Assembly: GCA_947499545.1 (NCBI GenBank) | Contig: CANMOZ010000020.1 | Location: forward strand, 1 to 64,000 | DNA: 64,000 nt | Source of the DNA: an uncultured Saccharospirillaceae bacterium | GTDB lineage: Bacteria; Pseudomonadota; Gammaproteobacteria; Pseudomonadales; Oceanobacteraceae | Direction: 5' to 3' | Part shown: one piece after another, positions 39,232 through 46,895 of the stretch | Position numbering within the stretch: the stretch's first letter is position 1 | Layout: each line of letters starts with the position of its first letter | The notes under the pieces: generated by a model | What the model was told of the DNA's origin: nothing | The model's input: only the letters and a program-made list of their open reading frames with translations | Database searches by the model: none | Translations under genes and position numbers: made by a program

Positions 39232-40350
39232 ATGAAACAGTTTCTTACCAAAATAAGAACGAGAAGCACCTGTTTTAAATGGGTTGCACAGACTATCGTG
39301 ATGCTGACTAGCGGCTCGTTGTTGAGTGGTGTTGCACCTCAGGCCTTTGCGGAGATCGCTGGATACAAGGTCATCATGGTTCATGGTTTCAAACCACAAC
39401 AATTGATTTCTCCCCCAACCAGCGAGTCTGAAATACTGCAACAAGGCTATGACTACTGGTCTGAATATTGGCACCAATATGGAGATGCCTATCTTGCTTG
39501 GAATTCTGCAGAAAGAATTGAAGGAAATAATGCTAAAAGGCTGTTTAAGCAGCTTGTAAACATCAATGAATCAGGCTTGTGCAACAAAGGTTGTATCATG
39601 GTCACCCACTCTACCGGTGATTTGATTACTCGGTACTTACTCGACCATCAAGAAGACTGGTTCAAAGCCTCTGGCAAACAACCCTTAAAGATTGTGGCTT
39701 CATTGGATTTTGCAGGTGCAGGCGGAGGCACAGAGCTGGCTAACACGGCTATTAGCTTTGCCGCATCCGATGCTTGGTGGCAATTTCCTGTTAAAAAAGC
39801 GGTTGAGCTTTGGCTAGGTGACCAGCTCACTCCCGAGCGAATGGGCATACTATACGATTTACAACCCAGCGTAGCGCGTCATATCAGCACCAATCCGAAC
39901 CCCACCCCACGCCTGCGTTTCATTGGAGGCGGAAATGAGTACTACGGCATTACCGAATGGTTTATACCAGGATGGGATGATGGTGTAGTACCCACCCATT
40001 CAGCTTGTGGTGCAGTTGTTGCCGCTGGTTATGAAAGTTGTAGCACTCAACAGGGGTTGGACGGTGAAATAAAAAGTGCGAGTGCACCGAATCGACTTTG
40101 GCACAACCACTACCCCATTTTAATGGGCAAAGAAACCCATCACGGTGGCTCTGTCAAATTCCAAAGAGGGGTCATGTTGACGTTAGTAGACAACTTCAAG
40201 TCAAATACACTGAACACAGACTTTGCAAATCAACGAATGACACACGAAGGGTGGTTTTGGAACACTGATTACCTTTATGTTCCTAACTCTGAGTCTCATT
40301 CCATGAGCGAACTTGTCATTCAGCATTTTAACCAAACAACCGCTTTCTAA
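39232..40350 (+). CDS. Secreted alpha/beta hydrolase, probable lipase/esterase
   Basis: 372 residues. Signal peptide with charged N-region, hydrophobic core and AFA cleavage site near residue 40. The mature start has VIMVHGF (oxyanion His-Gly at 51-52). The nucleophile elbow is VTHSTGDLITRYLL with Ser127 (HSTGD, a lipase-type elbow). Candidate acid in GWDDGVVPTHS and candidate His in the HNHYP or ETHHGG segments. Cys117 and Cys121 flank the elbow and could form a disulphide. Exported, so it probably acts on lipids or esters outside the inner membrane. The next start overlaps its stop (TAATG), so the two proteins are made together. Confidence 0.82.
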   Translation: MKQFLTKIRTRSTCFKWVAQTIVMLTSGSLLSGVAPQAFAEIAGYKVIMVHGFKPQQLISPPTSESEILQQGYDYWSEYWHQYGDAYLAWNSAERIEGNNAKRLFKQLVNINESGLCNKGCIMVTHSTGDLITRYLLDHQEDWFKASGKQPLKIVASLDFAGAGGGTELANTAISFAASDAWWQFPVKKAVELWLGDQLTPERMGILYDLQPSVARHISTNPNPTPRLRFIGGGNEYYGITEWFIPGWDDGVVPTHSACGAVVAAGYESCSTQQGLDGEIKSASAPNRLWHNHYPILMGKETHHGGSVKFQRGVMLTLVDNFKSNTLNTDFANQRMTHEGWFWNTDYLYVPNSESHSMSELVIQHFNQTTAF

Positions 40351-41492
40351 TGCGTAAAGTACTGTTGAGACTCATGGCGATAGGGATTGTTGCCGGCGTT
40401 TTATTTGCTACGTTTGGAAGCCAACACTTTAAATCCAATCAACCTTCAACCATTGCAGACTCGCCCAATCGTATTGAAACAAAACATCCACCCACTAACC
40501 GTACTCGGGTGAAAGAAAACTCTCCAACGGATTTCCACAAGGAAATACAAGATCAGGTGCCGCAAATCACTACCAACCAATTTAATGATCATGATTTATC
40601 TGAAGAGATAAGAATAAAGCCCGAACAGGAAGCGCTTGAAGCGTCATTGAGGCAGGTTCAAGAAGCCTATCGTTATCAAAATCGATTTGCCAAGGGCACA
40701 ACTGAGCTGACTCGTGCGGATCACCATTTGCTTAAACCAAATCAGGCATTCGATGTACAATTTCCTGTGGGAGAAGACCAAACAACAACAGCCACATTAA
40801 AACTGAATCAATATTATTTTTTACCGGGTGATGTGCTAAATGCTCAGGTTGATTTTTCTGCGCCCATACAACTCGACAGCCTAAAGGTCGTGCTCTTGCA
40901 TGAAGGTATATCCCTCAAGGAGTGGCCGCAGCCTCCCCAAAAAACGGAAATGTTCAAGTTCTCTTGGACGCTACCCAAACCCCTTCCTACCGACTGGGAA
41001 GGAAACAAACAGTTCATGATCACATTTAAAGATTCTGCCGGGTTCAACAGCTCCCTTATTGCAGGGATTAAATTATCACCCCTAACATCGGAAGTGCTAT
41101 CGATTAAGGACGTTTCACAGGATTCTCAATTTATACGCTTAGGGGTTGAAGTCGAGGTGAACAAGAAAGGGCGCTACCGGATTAAAGGCAACATCTTTGA
41201 CCAAAAGAGTCCCATTGCTCACTTAAATCAGAAATATACAATTGACTCAATAGGCAAGCACACACTTTGGTTGCAACTTGATGCTGCTGCCTTGTCAGAA
41301 AAAGAAATCGAACAGCCACTGTATTTAGATAATATTCAGATCGAGCAGCTGCCGCTTTTACCAGGCGATTCTACTTTTTATGGACGTTCTCGAGTTACAA
41401 AATACAATCTACCACCTCTTGACCCATCCCTTTTCCCAAAGAAAACTTCATCTGAGCAAACGTCTGAGTTTTTGGATCATTTAGCGGATTAG
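40350..41492 (+). CDS. Membrane-anchored or exported partner of the lipase-like protein, beta-rich
   Basis: 380 residues. An N-terminal hydrophobic segment (VLLRLMAIGIVAGVLFATF) anchors or exports it, followed by ~80 polar, low-complexity residues. The rest is predicted beta-rich, perhaps two Ig-like domains (TATLKLNQYYFLPGDVLNAQVDF, then KKGRYRIKGNIFDQ). It resembles proteins labelled DUF4785, an impression that needs a search. One-base stop/start overlap with the lipase gene implies coupled synthesis. The layout (membrane anchor plus periplasmic domain next to a secreted lipase) recalls lipase foldases, but no foldase sequence motif is seen, so that role is only a hypothesis. Confidence 0.7.
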   Translation: MRKVLLRLMAIGIVAGVLFATFGSQHFKSNQPSTIADSPNRIETKHPPTNRTRVKENSPTDFHKEIQDQVPQITTNQFNDHDLSEEIRIKPEQEALEASLRQVQEAYRYQNRFAKGTTELTRADHHLLKPNQAFDVQFPVGEDQTTTATLKLNQYYFLPGDVLNAQVDFSAPIQLDSLKVVLLHEGISLKEWPQPPQKTEMFKFSWTLPKPLPTDWEGNKQFMITFKDSAGFNSSLIAGIKLSPLTSEVLSIKDVSQDSQFIRLGVEVEVNKKGRYRIKGNIFDQKSPIAHLNQKYTIDSIGKHTLWLQLDAAALSEKEIEQPLYLDNIQIEQLPLLPGDSTFYGRSRVTKYNLPPLDPSLFPKKTSSEQTSEFLDHLAD

Positions 41493-41497
41493 GAGGC

Positions 41498-42118
41498 CTA
41501 TGCCTGCCAGGCAGTTCTTGTGCCTAGAAAGATAAAGAAGCCACCCGTGGTGCGTCTTAATCGTCGGTTAATTTTTGGCTGTGACAACCATCGGTTTAAT
41601 CGAGTCACCGCTAAAACCAACAACGCAAACCAAGCAGCAGCCACCATTGAATGCAAAACGGATAGAAGCATGCCTTCCAGTACAAAACGCTCAGGGGAAG
41701 CAAACTGAGGCAAAACTGATATGTAAAACAAAGAGATTTTGGGGTTTAAAATACAGGTCGCAAATCCTTTTAACAGTGATTTGAACGGAGGTTCTTGCTC
41801 ACACATAATGACCGGTTCACATACCGACTTTTGCTCTTTAAAGGTCGCCCGGATTGCTGAAATACCCAAAAATATCAGAACAGCAGCACCTGCCCATTTG
41901 ATCCATTGAATCAAGTGAGCCGAGTGAGCAAGTACTACAGCAAGCCCCAACACGCACATTAACGCTTGTGTTAAAAACCCAAGTAAAATGCCCAGAATAT
42001 TCAGCACACCTGCCTTTTTGCCACTGCTCAGTACAGATTGAACGATCAACAAACTATTAGGGCCGGGAGCCATAACCAGTAATGCTGCTATGGCAATAAA
42101 ACCAAGCCATTCCGCCAC
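41498..42118 (-). CDS. LysE/RhtB-family amino-acid exporter
   Basis: 206 residues from a GTG start at 42118 with GGAGG upstream. Five to six transmembrane helices. Family start AIAALLVMAPGPNSLLIVQ with the conserved PGPN motif, then the repeated helices and the FATCILNPKISLFYISVLPQF block. Exports amino acids or related small molecules; substrate not readable. Ends only 5 bp from the gene that converges on it. Confidence 0.92.
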   Translation of the reverse strand: MAEWLGFIAIAALLVMAPGPNSLLIVQSVLSSGKKAGVLNILGILLGFLTQALMCVLGLAVVLAHSAHLIQWIKWAGAAVLIFLGISAIRATFKEQKSVCEPVIMCEQEPPFKSLLKGFATCILNPKISLFYISVLPQFASPERFVLEGMLLSVLHSMVAAAWFALLVLAVTRLNRWLSQPKINRRLRRTTGGFFIFLGTRTAWQA

Positions 42119-42530
42119 AAGACACCTCCATTACACTATGGCGGCATTATATTTCCATAATATTGCCAATGTCGTTCACTATTTGGCATAAGCTTAGACG
42201 TTTTTGTTATATATAAAAGGCGATTTAACCCGCACACCCATTCATCAATACACCCAAAAAACCCCAAATTCGCTTTGTTTGATTCAATGGAAAGCAAATT
42301 TAAAGCAGTTGAGGAATGTCTGAGATCAGGTCAACTCCTACCAAAACTCATACTTATAACGCAGACCAAGCCAGTTAATCTTCAACAAATTCAACATTCC
42401 CAGTTGAAAAAATTATGGCGTGCAAGTATCAATGCCCTGGGAAATGGCCACAACCTTATTGTCAAATTTATGACGTTCAAACATAGGTGCTGTGCCACTC
42501 TCTAACGTCAGACTGGACAAGGAATCGCAC
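42119..42530 (+). promoter_or_regulatory. 412-bp non-coding region upstream of the Hint/LLTP-like cluster
   Basis: No convincing gene. AT-rich near its left end. A possible sigma-70 promoter TTGGCA-N18-TTATAT lies at 42183-42212, followed by TATAAAAGG. If used, it leaves a leader of about 310 bases before the first gene. A 76-codon frame at 42275-42505 (TTG or ATG at 42287) has no RBS and no recognisable product. This gap is the natural place for the control of the downstream cluster. Confidence 0.4.
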
Positions 42531-43292
42531 ATGAAAGGAATAATCTCGCTGATTTTCTCAGCACTACTCATGGTTGGATATGCTCACGCAGGCACCATGA
42601 ATCTGGCTACCTTCCAAAAATTGGGTAATGAAAGTGTTAACTCTCAGCGTTGTGTTGGTGGGATTTCAACACGAGAATGCCATGAGGAATTAGACTACGC
42701 AAAAGCCAAAAAACTCATTGATGAGGCCGCTTATCAATGGGGTAAATCAAAAGGCTTTTACCCTGTTGTTGACCGCCGAGATGAGATCAAAGCCGTTTGC
42801 AAATGTGGCTGCTTCGAAGCTTCAACACTGATCAGCACTGTTGAAGAGGGTGATATCGCCATTAAATCGCTCAGCACTAAACACAGCGTTGCAGCGTTAA
42901 ATGAAACGGCAAGCCTATCAAACATCAGCTTAACACCAATGAATGTTTCTCTTGTCACTAAAGGCAAAGAAGCAACACCGCTTTATGTCTTCAGCATGAG
43001 TAACGGCACTGTCTTAAAGCTGACTCAACATCACGGTGTGCTGCTGGCTGATGGCCGTATGACTTCTGCAAAAGAAGTTACTCTAAAAGACCAAATGCTA
43101 ACCGCTGATGGCCAAACCGTTAACGTTGTGGGTATTGAACGCGCGATGACAAAAGATGATGTCTACAACTTTGAAACGTCAGGTTTTAGTAAAAACCATC
43201 ATATTGTCGTGGCTGAAGGCATTCTAGTGGGTGATGTTGTGTGGCAAAACCAATTTGCTGCGGAATTAGGTTCCATTTTACTGCGCCAATAA
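42531..43292 (+). CDS. Secreted Hint-domain protein (hedgehog/intein fold)
   Basis: 253 residues from the ATG at 42531 (AAGGA seven bases upstream). Signal peptide cleaved after AHA near residue 20. Residues 21-93 are short and Cys-rich (C41, C50, C90, C92). The Hint domain spans about 94-237: Cys94 in CFEASTLIST matches the splicing-block-A nucleophile; LKLTQHHGVLLADG contains block-B TxxH (T165, H168); and VYNFETSG...HHIVVAEGILV matches the end block. The canonical last His-Asn is replaced by Gly-Asp, and only ~18 residues follow. Protein splicing is thus excluded, but thioester formation or hedgehog-like N-terminal cleavage remains possible. First gene of a seven-gene cluster. Confidence 0.8.
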   Translation: MKGIISLIFSALLMVGYAHAGTMNLATFQKLGNESVNSQRCVGGISTRECHEELDYAKAKKLIDEAAYQWGKSKGFYPVVDRRDEIKAVCKCGCFEASTLISTVEEGDIAIKSLSTKHSVAALNETASLSNISLTPMNVSLVTKGKEATPLYVFSMSNGTVLKLTQHHGVLLADGRMTSAKEVTLKDQMLTADGQTVNVVGIERAMTKDDVYNFETSGFSKNHHIVVAEGILVGDVVWQNQFAAELGSILLRQ

Positions 43293-43308
43293 GTTAGTAC
43301 TATGGGTT

Positions 43309-43338
43309 GTTATGTGCTGGTAACAACCAGCACATAAC
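43309..43338 (+). other. Strong stem-loop after the Hint gene
   Basis: Perfect 12-bp inverted repeat GTTATGTGCTGG / CCAGCACATAAC with a 6-base loop, 17 bp past the stop and 30 bp before the next start. No T run, so it is more likely an mRNA-stabilising or partial-termination element within an operon. Confidence 0.65.
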
Positions 43339-43367
43339 ACTGAGGATTACCAAGGATGGGGTTTACT

Positions 43368-44144
43368 ATGGAAAAAAATTCGCTTCACCCTCTCATGTAT
43401 GCTTTACCAATACTCGCCATTTTAGTCGCAGGGGGATATGCTTGGCAGGGTAACAAAGAATCCAACCCTGTCATGACATCAGAACCTACAAAGAATAATG
43501 CCGTTCTAGAAAAAGAACATTTCATCCAACAACAAGACAAGAAAATACTGGATGAAATAAACGGCATCGTCCCTGAAGAAAAAATAATCGCGGCTAAAAG
43601 TCATACCGAGCGGCTAAAATTGTCTTTTGAACGTTTACATGCCATTGGGGATTACTTCAACCGAAAAGCGCTCATAGAAAAAGAACTTTTAGTTCTACTT
43701 GAGCATCAAGAAAACATTGAAGAAGCTCAAAAAATATTAACGGATTTTCAACACACACAAAATGTGTTTGGAAAAGAGCAAGCGCTGGCCAGAGTCTATG
43801 CGATTAAATTGTTAGAAACTCAAGCCAAGCATTACTCAGCCGAACCACTTATTCAAACGACTTCCGCACTGGCTCTAAATTTAAATGAAACACTACAACT
43901 ACAAGAAGAAATCACCCACAATCGTTTACGCGATCTAGAAGATCTACTTCGCATATCACTCAAACACTTCGAATCTAAAGGCACTTTAGATCAACCCGAA
44001 AACATTGCTTTACGTCTCAACTATAGAAAAGACTATGAACCAGCTATTCGTGACTTATACGACGACGCACTCTTTTTTCCTCTATTAAAACAATTTGGTA
44101 GAGAAAAAGCTTCGCAAATGGTTGCGAACATTATTGATCCTTAA
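43368..44144 (+). CDS. Membrane-anchored helical protein of unknown function
   Basis: 258 residues from the ATG at 43368 (AAGGATGGGG upstream; the in-frame ATG at 43356 lies inside that RBS). One transmembrane helix near residues 8-25 (MYALPILAILVAGGYAW), then an extracytoplasmic, entirely helical, charged domain, probably coiled coils (ERLKLSFERLHAIGDYFNRK, then EEAQKILTDFQHTQ). Overall layout (short cytoplasmic start, single anchor, periplasmic helices) resembles lipase-specific foldases, but the foldase RxxFDY motif is missing, so no name is given. Second gene of the cluster. Confidence 0.7.
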   Translation: MEKNSLHPLMYALPILAILVAGGYAWQGNKESNPVMTSEPTKNNAVLEKEHFIQQQDKKILDEINGIVPEEKIIAAKSHTERLKLSFERLHAIGDYFNRKALIEKELLVLLEHQENIEEAQKILTDFQHTQNVFGKEQALARVYAIKLLETQAKHYSAEPLIQTTSALALNLNETLQLQEEITHNRLRDLEDLLRISLKHFESKGTLDQPENIALRLNYRKDYEPAIRDLYDDALFFPLLKQFGREKASQMVANIIDP

Positions 44145-44189
44145 TGCACAAATGGACTTACTGCCAAATTTGACTAGGAGGTCAACCTT

Positions 44190-44783
44190 ATGATCAAACA
44201 TGCAAACAAGACTGCATTAACTCTTTTAAGTCTCGCCATTAGCAGTGTCAGTTTTGCTAGTGAACCTACTGGCTGGCCAGACGGTCGTGGTGGCTGGACA
44301 ACAGAACTCAAGGCAAAGCACTTTGATATCATCGAGCACGCATACCTTGAAAACAATATTCTGCAAATACCTCGAACAGGCGCCATCCAATCGGGCTGTG
44401 CATTTTATTCGCCCAAACTTCCTGTCTTTCATGATTCAGGATTAGCTGACATTAGGATTGATCTAAAAGCTCGCTGGACGGGTTTTATTGATTTTAATGC
44501 AGAACCCGATGTTGATCTATTTCGCGTATCAGTCGCAACCACCTCTGATCGATATGCGAAACGCGCTTACTTTCATACTGGGTTAATGTATAAATCGGTT
44601 GATTACTATGGAAATAATGGCGTCAATCATTACATTGCAAACACCGCAGGTTGGGTATCGTTTTATATTAACAACATTAATGTCAATCAAGATGATGAGA
44701 TTTGGTTCAAGGTATGTGATATTGAAGGCGGCACCTCAGCAAGCATAAGAAAAGCTCAGATACACACTTACCCAACACAATAA
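44190..44783 (+). CDS. Small secreted protein of unknown function
   Basis: 197 residues. Clear signal peptide ending SFA near residue 24. Strong GGAGG upstream of the ATG. The mature part is rich in aromatic residues and short alternating stretches typical of a beta-sandwich (IRIDLKARWTGFIDF, then GWVSFYINNINVNQDDEIW). It has two Cys residues (in SGCAFYS and KVCDIEGG) that may pair. No family recognised. It belongs to the cluster by strand and spacing (45 bp from the previous gene). Confidence 0.7.
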   Translation: MIKHANKTALTLLSLAISSVSFASEPTGWPDGRGGWTTELKAKHFDIIEHAYLENNILQIPRTGAIQSGCAFYSPKLPVFHDSGLADIRIDLKARWTGFIDFNAEPDVDLFRVSVATTSDRYAKRAYFHTGLMYKSVDYYGNNGVNHYIANTAGWVSFYINNINVNQDDEIWFKVCDIEGGTSASIRKAQIHTYPTQ

Positions 44784-44798
44784 AGCGTATTTTGATTC

Positions 44799-44833
44799 TC
44801 TGGTGCCTTTGCAAAATAGAATTGGGCACCAGA
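44799..44833 (+). other. Stem-loop within the secreted-protein cluster
   Basis: Perfect 9-bp repeat TCTGGTGCC / GGCACCAGA with a 17-base loop, 16 bp past the stop. Only CTTTA follows. Confidence 0.6.
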
Positions 44834-44864
44834 CTTTAGCAATTAGATACTGGCAAGGACGCTC

Positions 44865-45716
44865 ATGAAACCCTTTATTCCTTTTCTAATAGTGATCACA
44901 AGCAGCTCATTTATTACGGCAACCAGCGCATCAGAAAACCTGCTCAATTGCCCGAAAGAAAGCCAGTACCCATGGATTTGGGGCAACTGTGCGCTCACGA
45001 TCAAACCATTAACACCACAACCTAAAGATAATAATATTCCATTTCATGCTGATTTTTCATTAACTTATAGTTTTGATTGCCAAGGCAGTGAGACCGATTT
45101 TGGTATCGCTTCAGGCAGCTCATTTAAAAAATTCAACATGGGTGCTATCAACGCCGAATTAACGGGTTTATCTGGTGATCAAGCGCTCCAAACGTACGAC
45201 CCGAACCCTGCTCTCACAAAAAAATTAGGTTTTAGACCTGGGTGTAAGCTTGAGGTCCACCAAGCCGACTATACCCCGTCCTTCCAAACGTTAAATCTCT
45301 GGAATACAGAAGCCTACTCCCAATCAAAAGTCATTCGCTATGCAATCGCAGCCTATGAGTTATCACGTGACTTTGAAAATTATCGTGCTTGGGATATAGC
45401 AAAAACCCAACAAATGATTACCAGCCTAGATGGTAAGATTCAATTATTTGAAAGACGATGTGAGCTCAATGCAAGTTTCTGTATCACTCTGGCGCATTTT
45501 AAAATATTAAGAAACGCACTCCAAGCTAAATTAGATCAAACCCCTAACCTACCAACACCCGATCAAATACAACAAGACATAGAAAGTGTTGCTGCTTATT
45601 ACCGAGAGTCTTTAGAAAAAGAAGTTCGCATCGCAGAAGAAATGATAGCTCGTTACAAACGCTGGGAAGCACCCATCAATCAGGCCTTAGTTGATGCACT
45701 AGCCCTTATTCCCTAA
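44865..45716 (+). CDS. Secreted protein of unknown function (283 residues)
   Basis: Signal peptide with hydrophobic core FIPFLIVITSSSFITATSA. The N-terminal half is probably beta-rich with several Cys (LLNCPKE, GNCALTI, SFDCQGSE, PGCKLEV), suggesting disulphides. The C-terminal half from about residue 160 is helical (AKTQQMITSLDGKIQLFERR, then ESLEKEVRIAEEMIARYKRW), with a Cys pair in RCELNASFC. No family recognised. AAGGA RBS upstream of the ATG. Fourth gene of the cluster. Confidence 0.7.
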   Translation: MKPFIPFLIVITSSSFITATSASENLLNCPKESQYPWIWGNCALTIKPLTPQPKDNNIPFHADFSLTYSFDCQGSETDFGIASGSSFKKFNMGAINAELTGLSGDQALQTYDPNPALTKKLGFRPGCKLEVHQADYTPSFQTLNLWNTEAYSQSKVIRYAIAAYELSRDFENYRAWDIAKTQQMITSLDGKIQLFERRCELNASFCITLAHFKILRNALQAKLDQTPNLPTPDQIQQDIESVAAYYRESLEKEVRIAEEMIARYKRWEAPINQALVDALALIP

Positions 45717-45743
45717 TTTTTCATCTAATAAGGATTATTTATT

Positions 45744-46895
45744 ATGCAAAGGGATCGTTGCATGAAAAGCACAGGACTCCTGTTATGTTCTGCTCTCATC
45801 GTTCAATACAGTATCGCAGCCGATGATGCAGAGCTAACTCAAAGAGAGCAGGTCGCATCAAGAACGTTATCCGCTGCAACAGCAGTAGAACGTGAATGGG
45901 GACGTTTACAAGTTGCAAGAGATCAGTATTTCTATGGTGAAACAGGGGCAAAAACACAATTAGCTACTTGGCTAGAAGATACTTACCACTGGGTTGATCA
46001 GTGGGATAAGCAATTGATCGCATTGGAAGTATCAAATCCAAACGCAGTCAACACTGTGTTGTCTAACTTAGAGGATTTAATTAACCAGCAGCATGCTCAA
46101 TTAGCCGTTTTAGATGATCACTTTCAAAAACTACGCATTCGAATTGATGAAGGACAAGCTTTTATTGGAAAAAAACAAGCGCTTAATCCAAATTCTTTGC
46201 CCGATTATCGGCAGGTTATTCAAGCTGTTGAGCAATCTCAGAAACAATTGGTTAAAGCATTTAACAGTCTCAAACAAGATTCAGATGAGCAGCTGCAAAA
46301 AATCAGAACAATCAGTCAAGTTTCAACCAAAGCCATCCGAGCAAAGTTGAAATTACAGCTGATGCAAGCTGGTGTTTCGCACTTAAACGAAGTGTTAGCC
46401 CTCTACGATCAACTCGTCACCTATGAACGAGAAGTGTTGACCGAATTAGTAAAACTAACCGACACTGAAATGAAAATGAGTGAGTATGCGCTTAATTTTC
46501 AATATTTCTCTGCTAAATCTCATTATAAAAGCAGTCAAGACACTTGCAAACTTGCTATCAAGTCCATTAACAGTGCTGCAATTTCAGATCAAAAGAAACA
46601 ACATGCACTGAAGCAAGCCAATGCTACCTGCAAGGCTCTGGATACACACTGGTCAAGCTTAAAAGACATTGGTCTTACGCCTGCTCAAATGGTCGATGAA
46701 TACCGTCAGATGATGGTTGCCGTTTGGGAAAAAGAGTGCAGAAAGAAAGTCTCTCAAATTAATTGCGAAAAATTTGCTGTTCTTCGAAGCGTGCCCTTAA
46801 AGACTTTATCGACTATGCCAGAAAAAGATTTAGCCTTTTATGAAATGGCATGGAGCACCATCACCCATAATCAAGCTGATGAAGGAGCACAGTAA
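45744..46895 (+). CDS. Secreted coiled-coil protein of unknown function
   Basis: 383 residues (an alternative ATG six codons further in has an equally good RBS). Signal peptide ending SIA. The mature protein is almost entirely long helices with coiled-coil character (EREWGRLQVARDQYF, VIQAVEQSQKQLVKAFNSL, LKLQLMQAGVSHLNEVLALY). Cys pairs in DTCKLAI and NATCKAL, and in KECRKKV and INCEKF, fit disulphide-linked helical hairpins. No family recognised. Its stop overlaps the next start (TAATG), so it is translationally coupled to the beta-rich protein downstream and may bind it. Confidence 0.7.
   Translation: MQRDRCMKSTGLLLCSALIVQYSIAADDAELTQREQVASRTLSAATAVEREWGRLQVARDQYFYGETGAKTQLATWLEDTYHWVDQWDKQLIALEVSNPNAVNTVLSNLEDLINQQHAQLAVLDDHFQKLRIRIDEGQAFIGKKQALNPNSLPDYRQVIQAVEQSQKQLVKAFNSLKQDSDEQLQKIRTISQVSTKAIRAKLKLQLMQAGVSHLNEVLALYDQLVTYEREVLTELVKLTDTEMKMSEYALNFQYFSAKSHYKSSQDTCKLAIKSINSAAISDQKKQHALKQANATCKALDTHWSSLKDIGLTPAQMVDEYRQMMVAVWEKECRKKVSQINCEKFAVLRSVPLKTLSTMPEKDLAFYEMAWSTITHNQADEGAQ

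Noticed and set aside
42275-42505. 76-codon open frame in the gap before the Hint gene
   Set aside because: Starts with TTG or a late ATG, has no RBS, no recognisable sequence, and overlaps the RBS region of the Hint gene.
43368-44144. Possible lipase-specific foldase
   Set aside because: Layout is similar (single anchor, helical periplasmic part), but the RxxFDY motif of foldases is not found.
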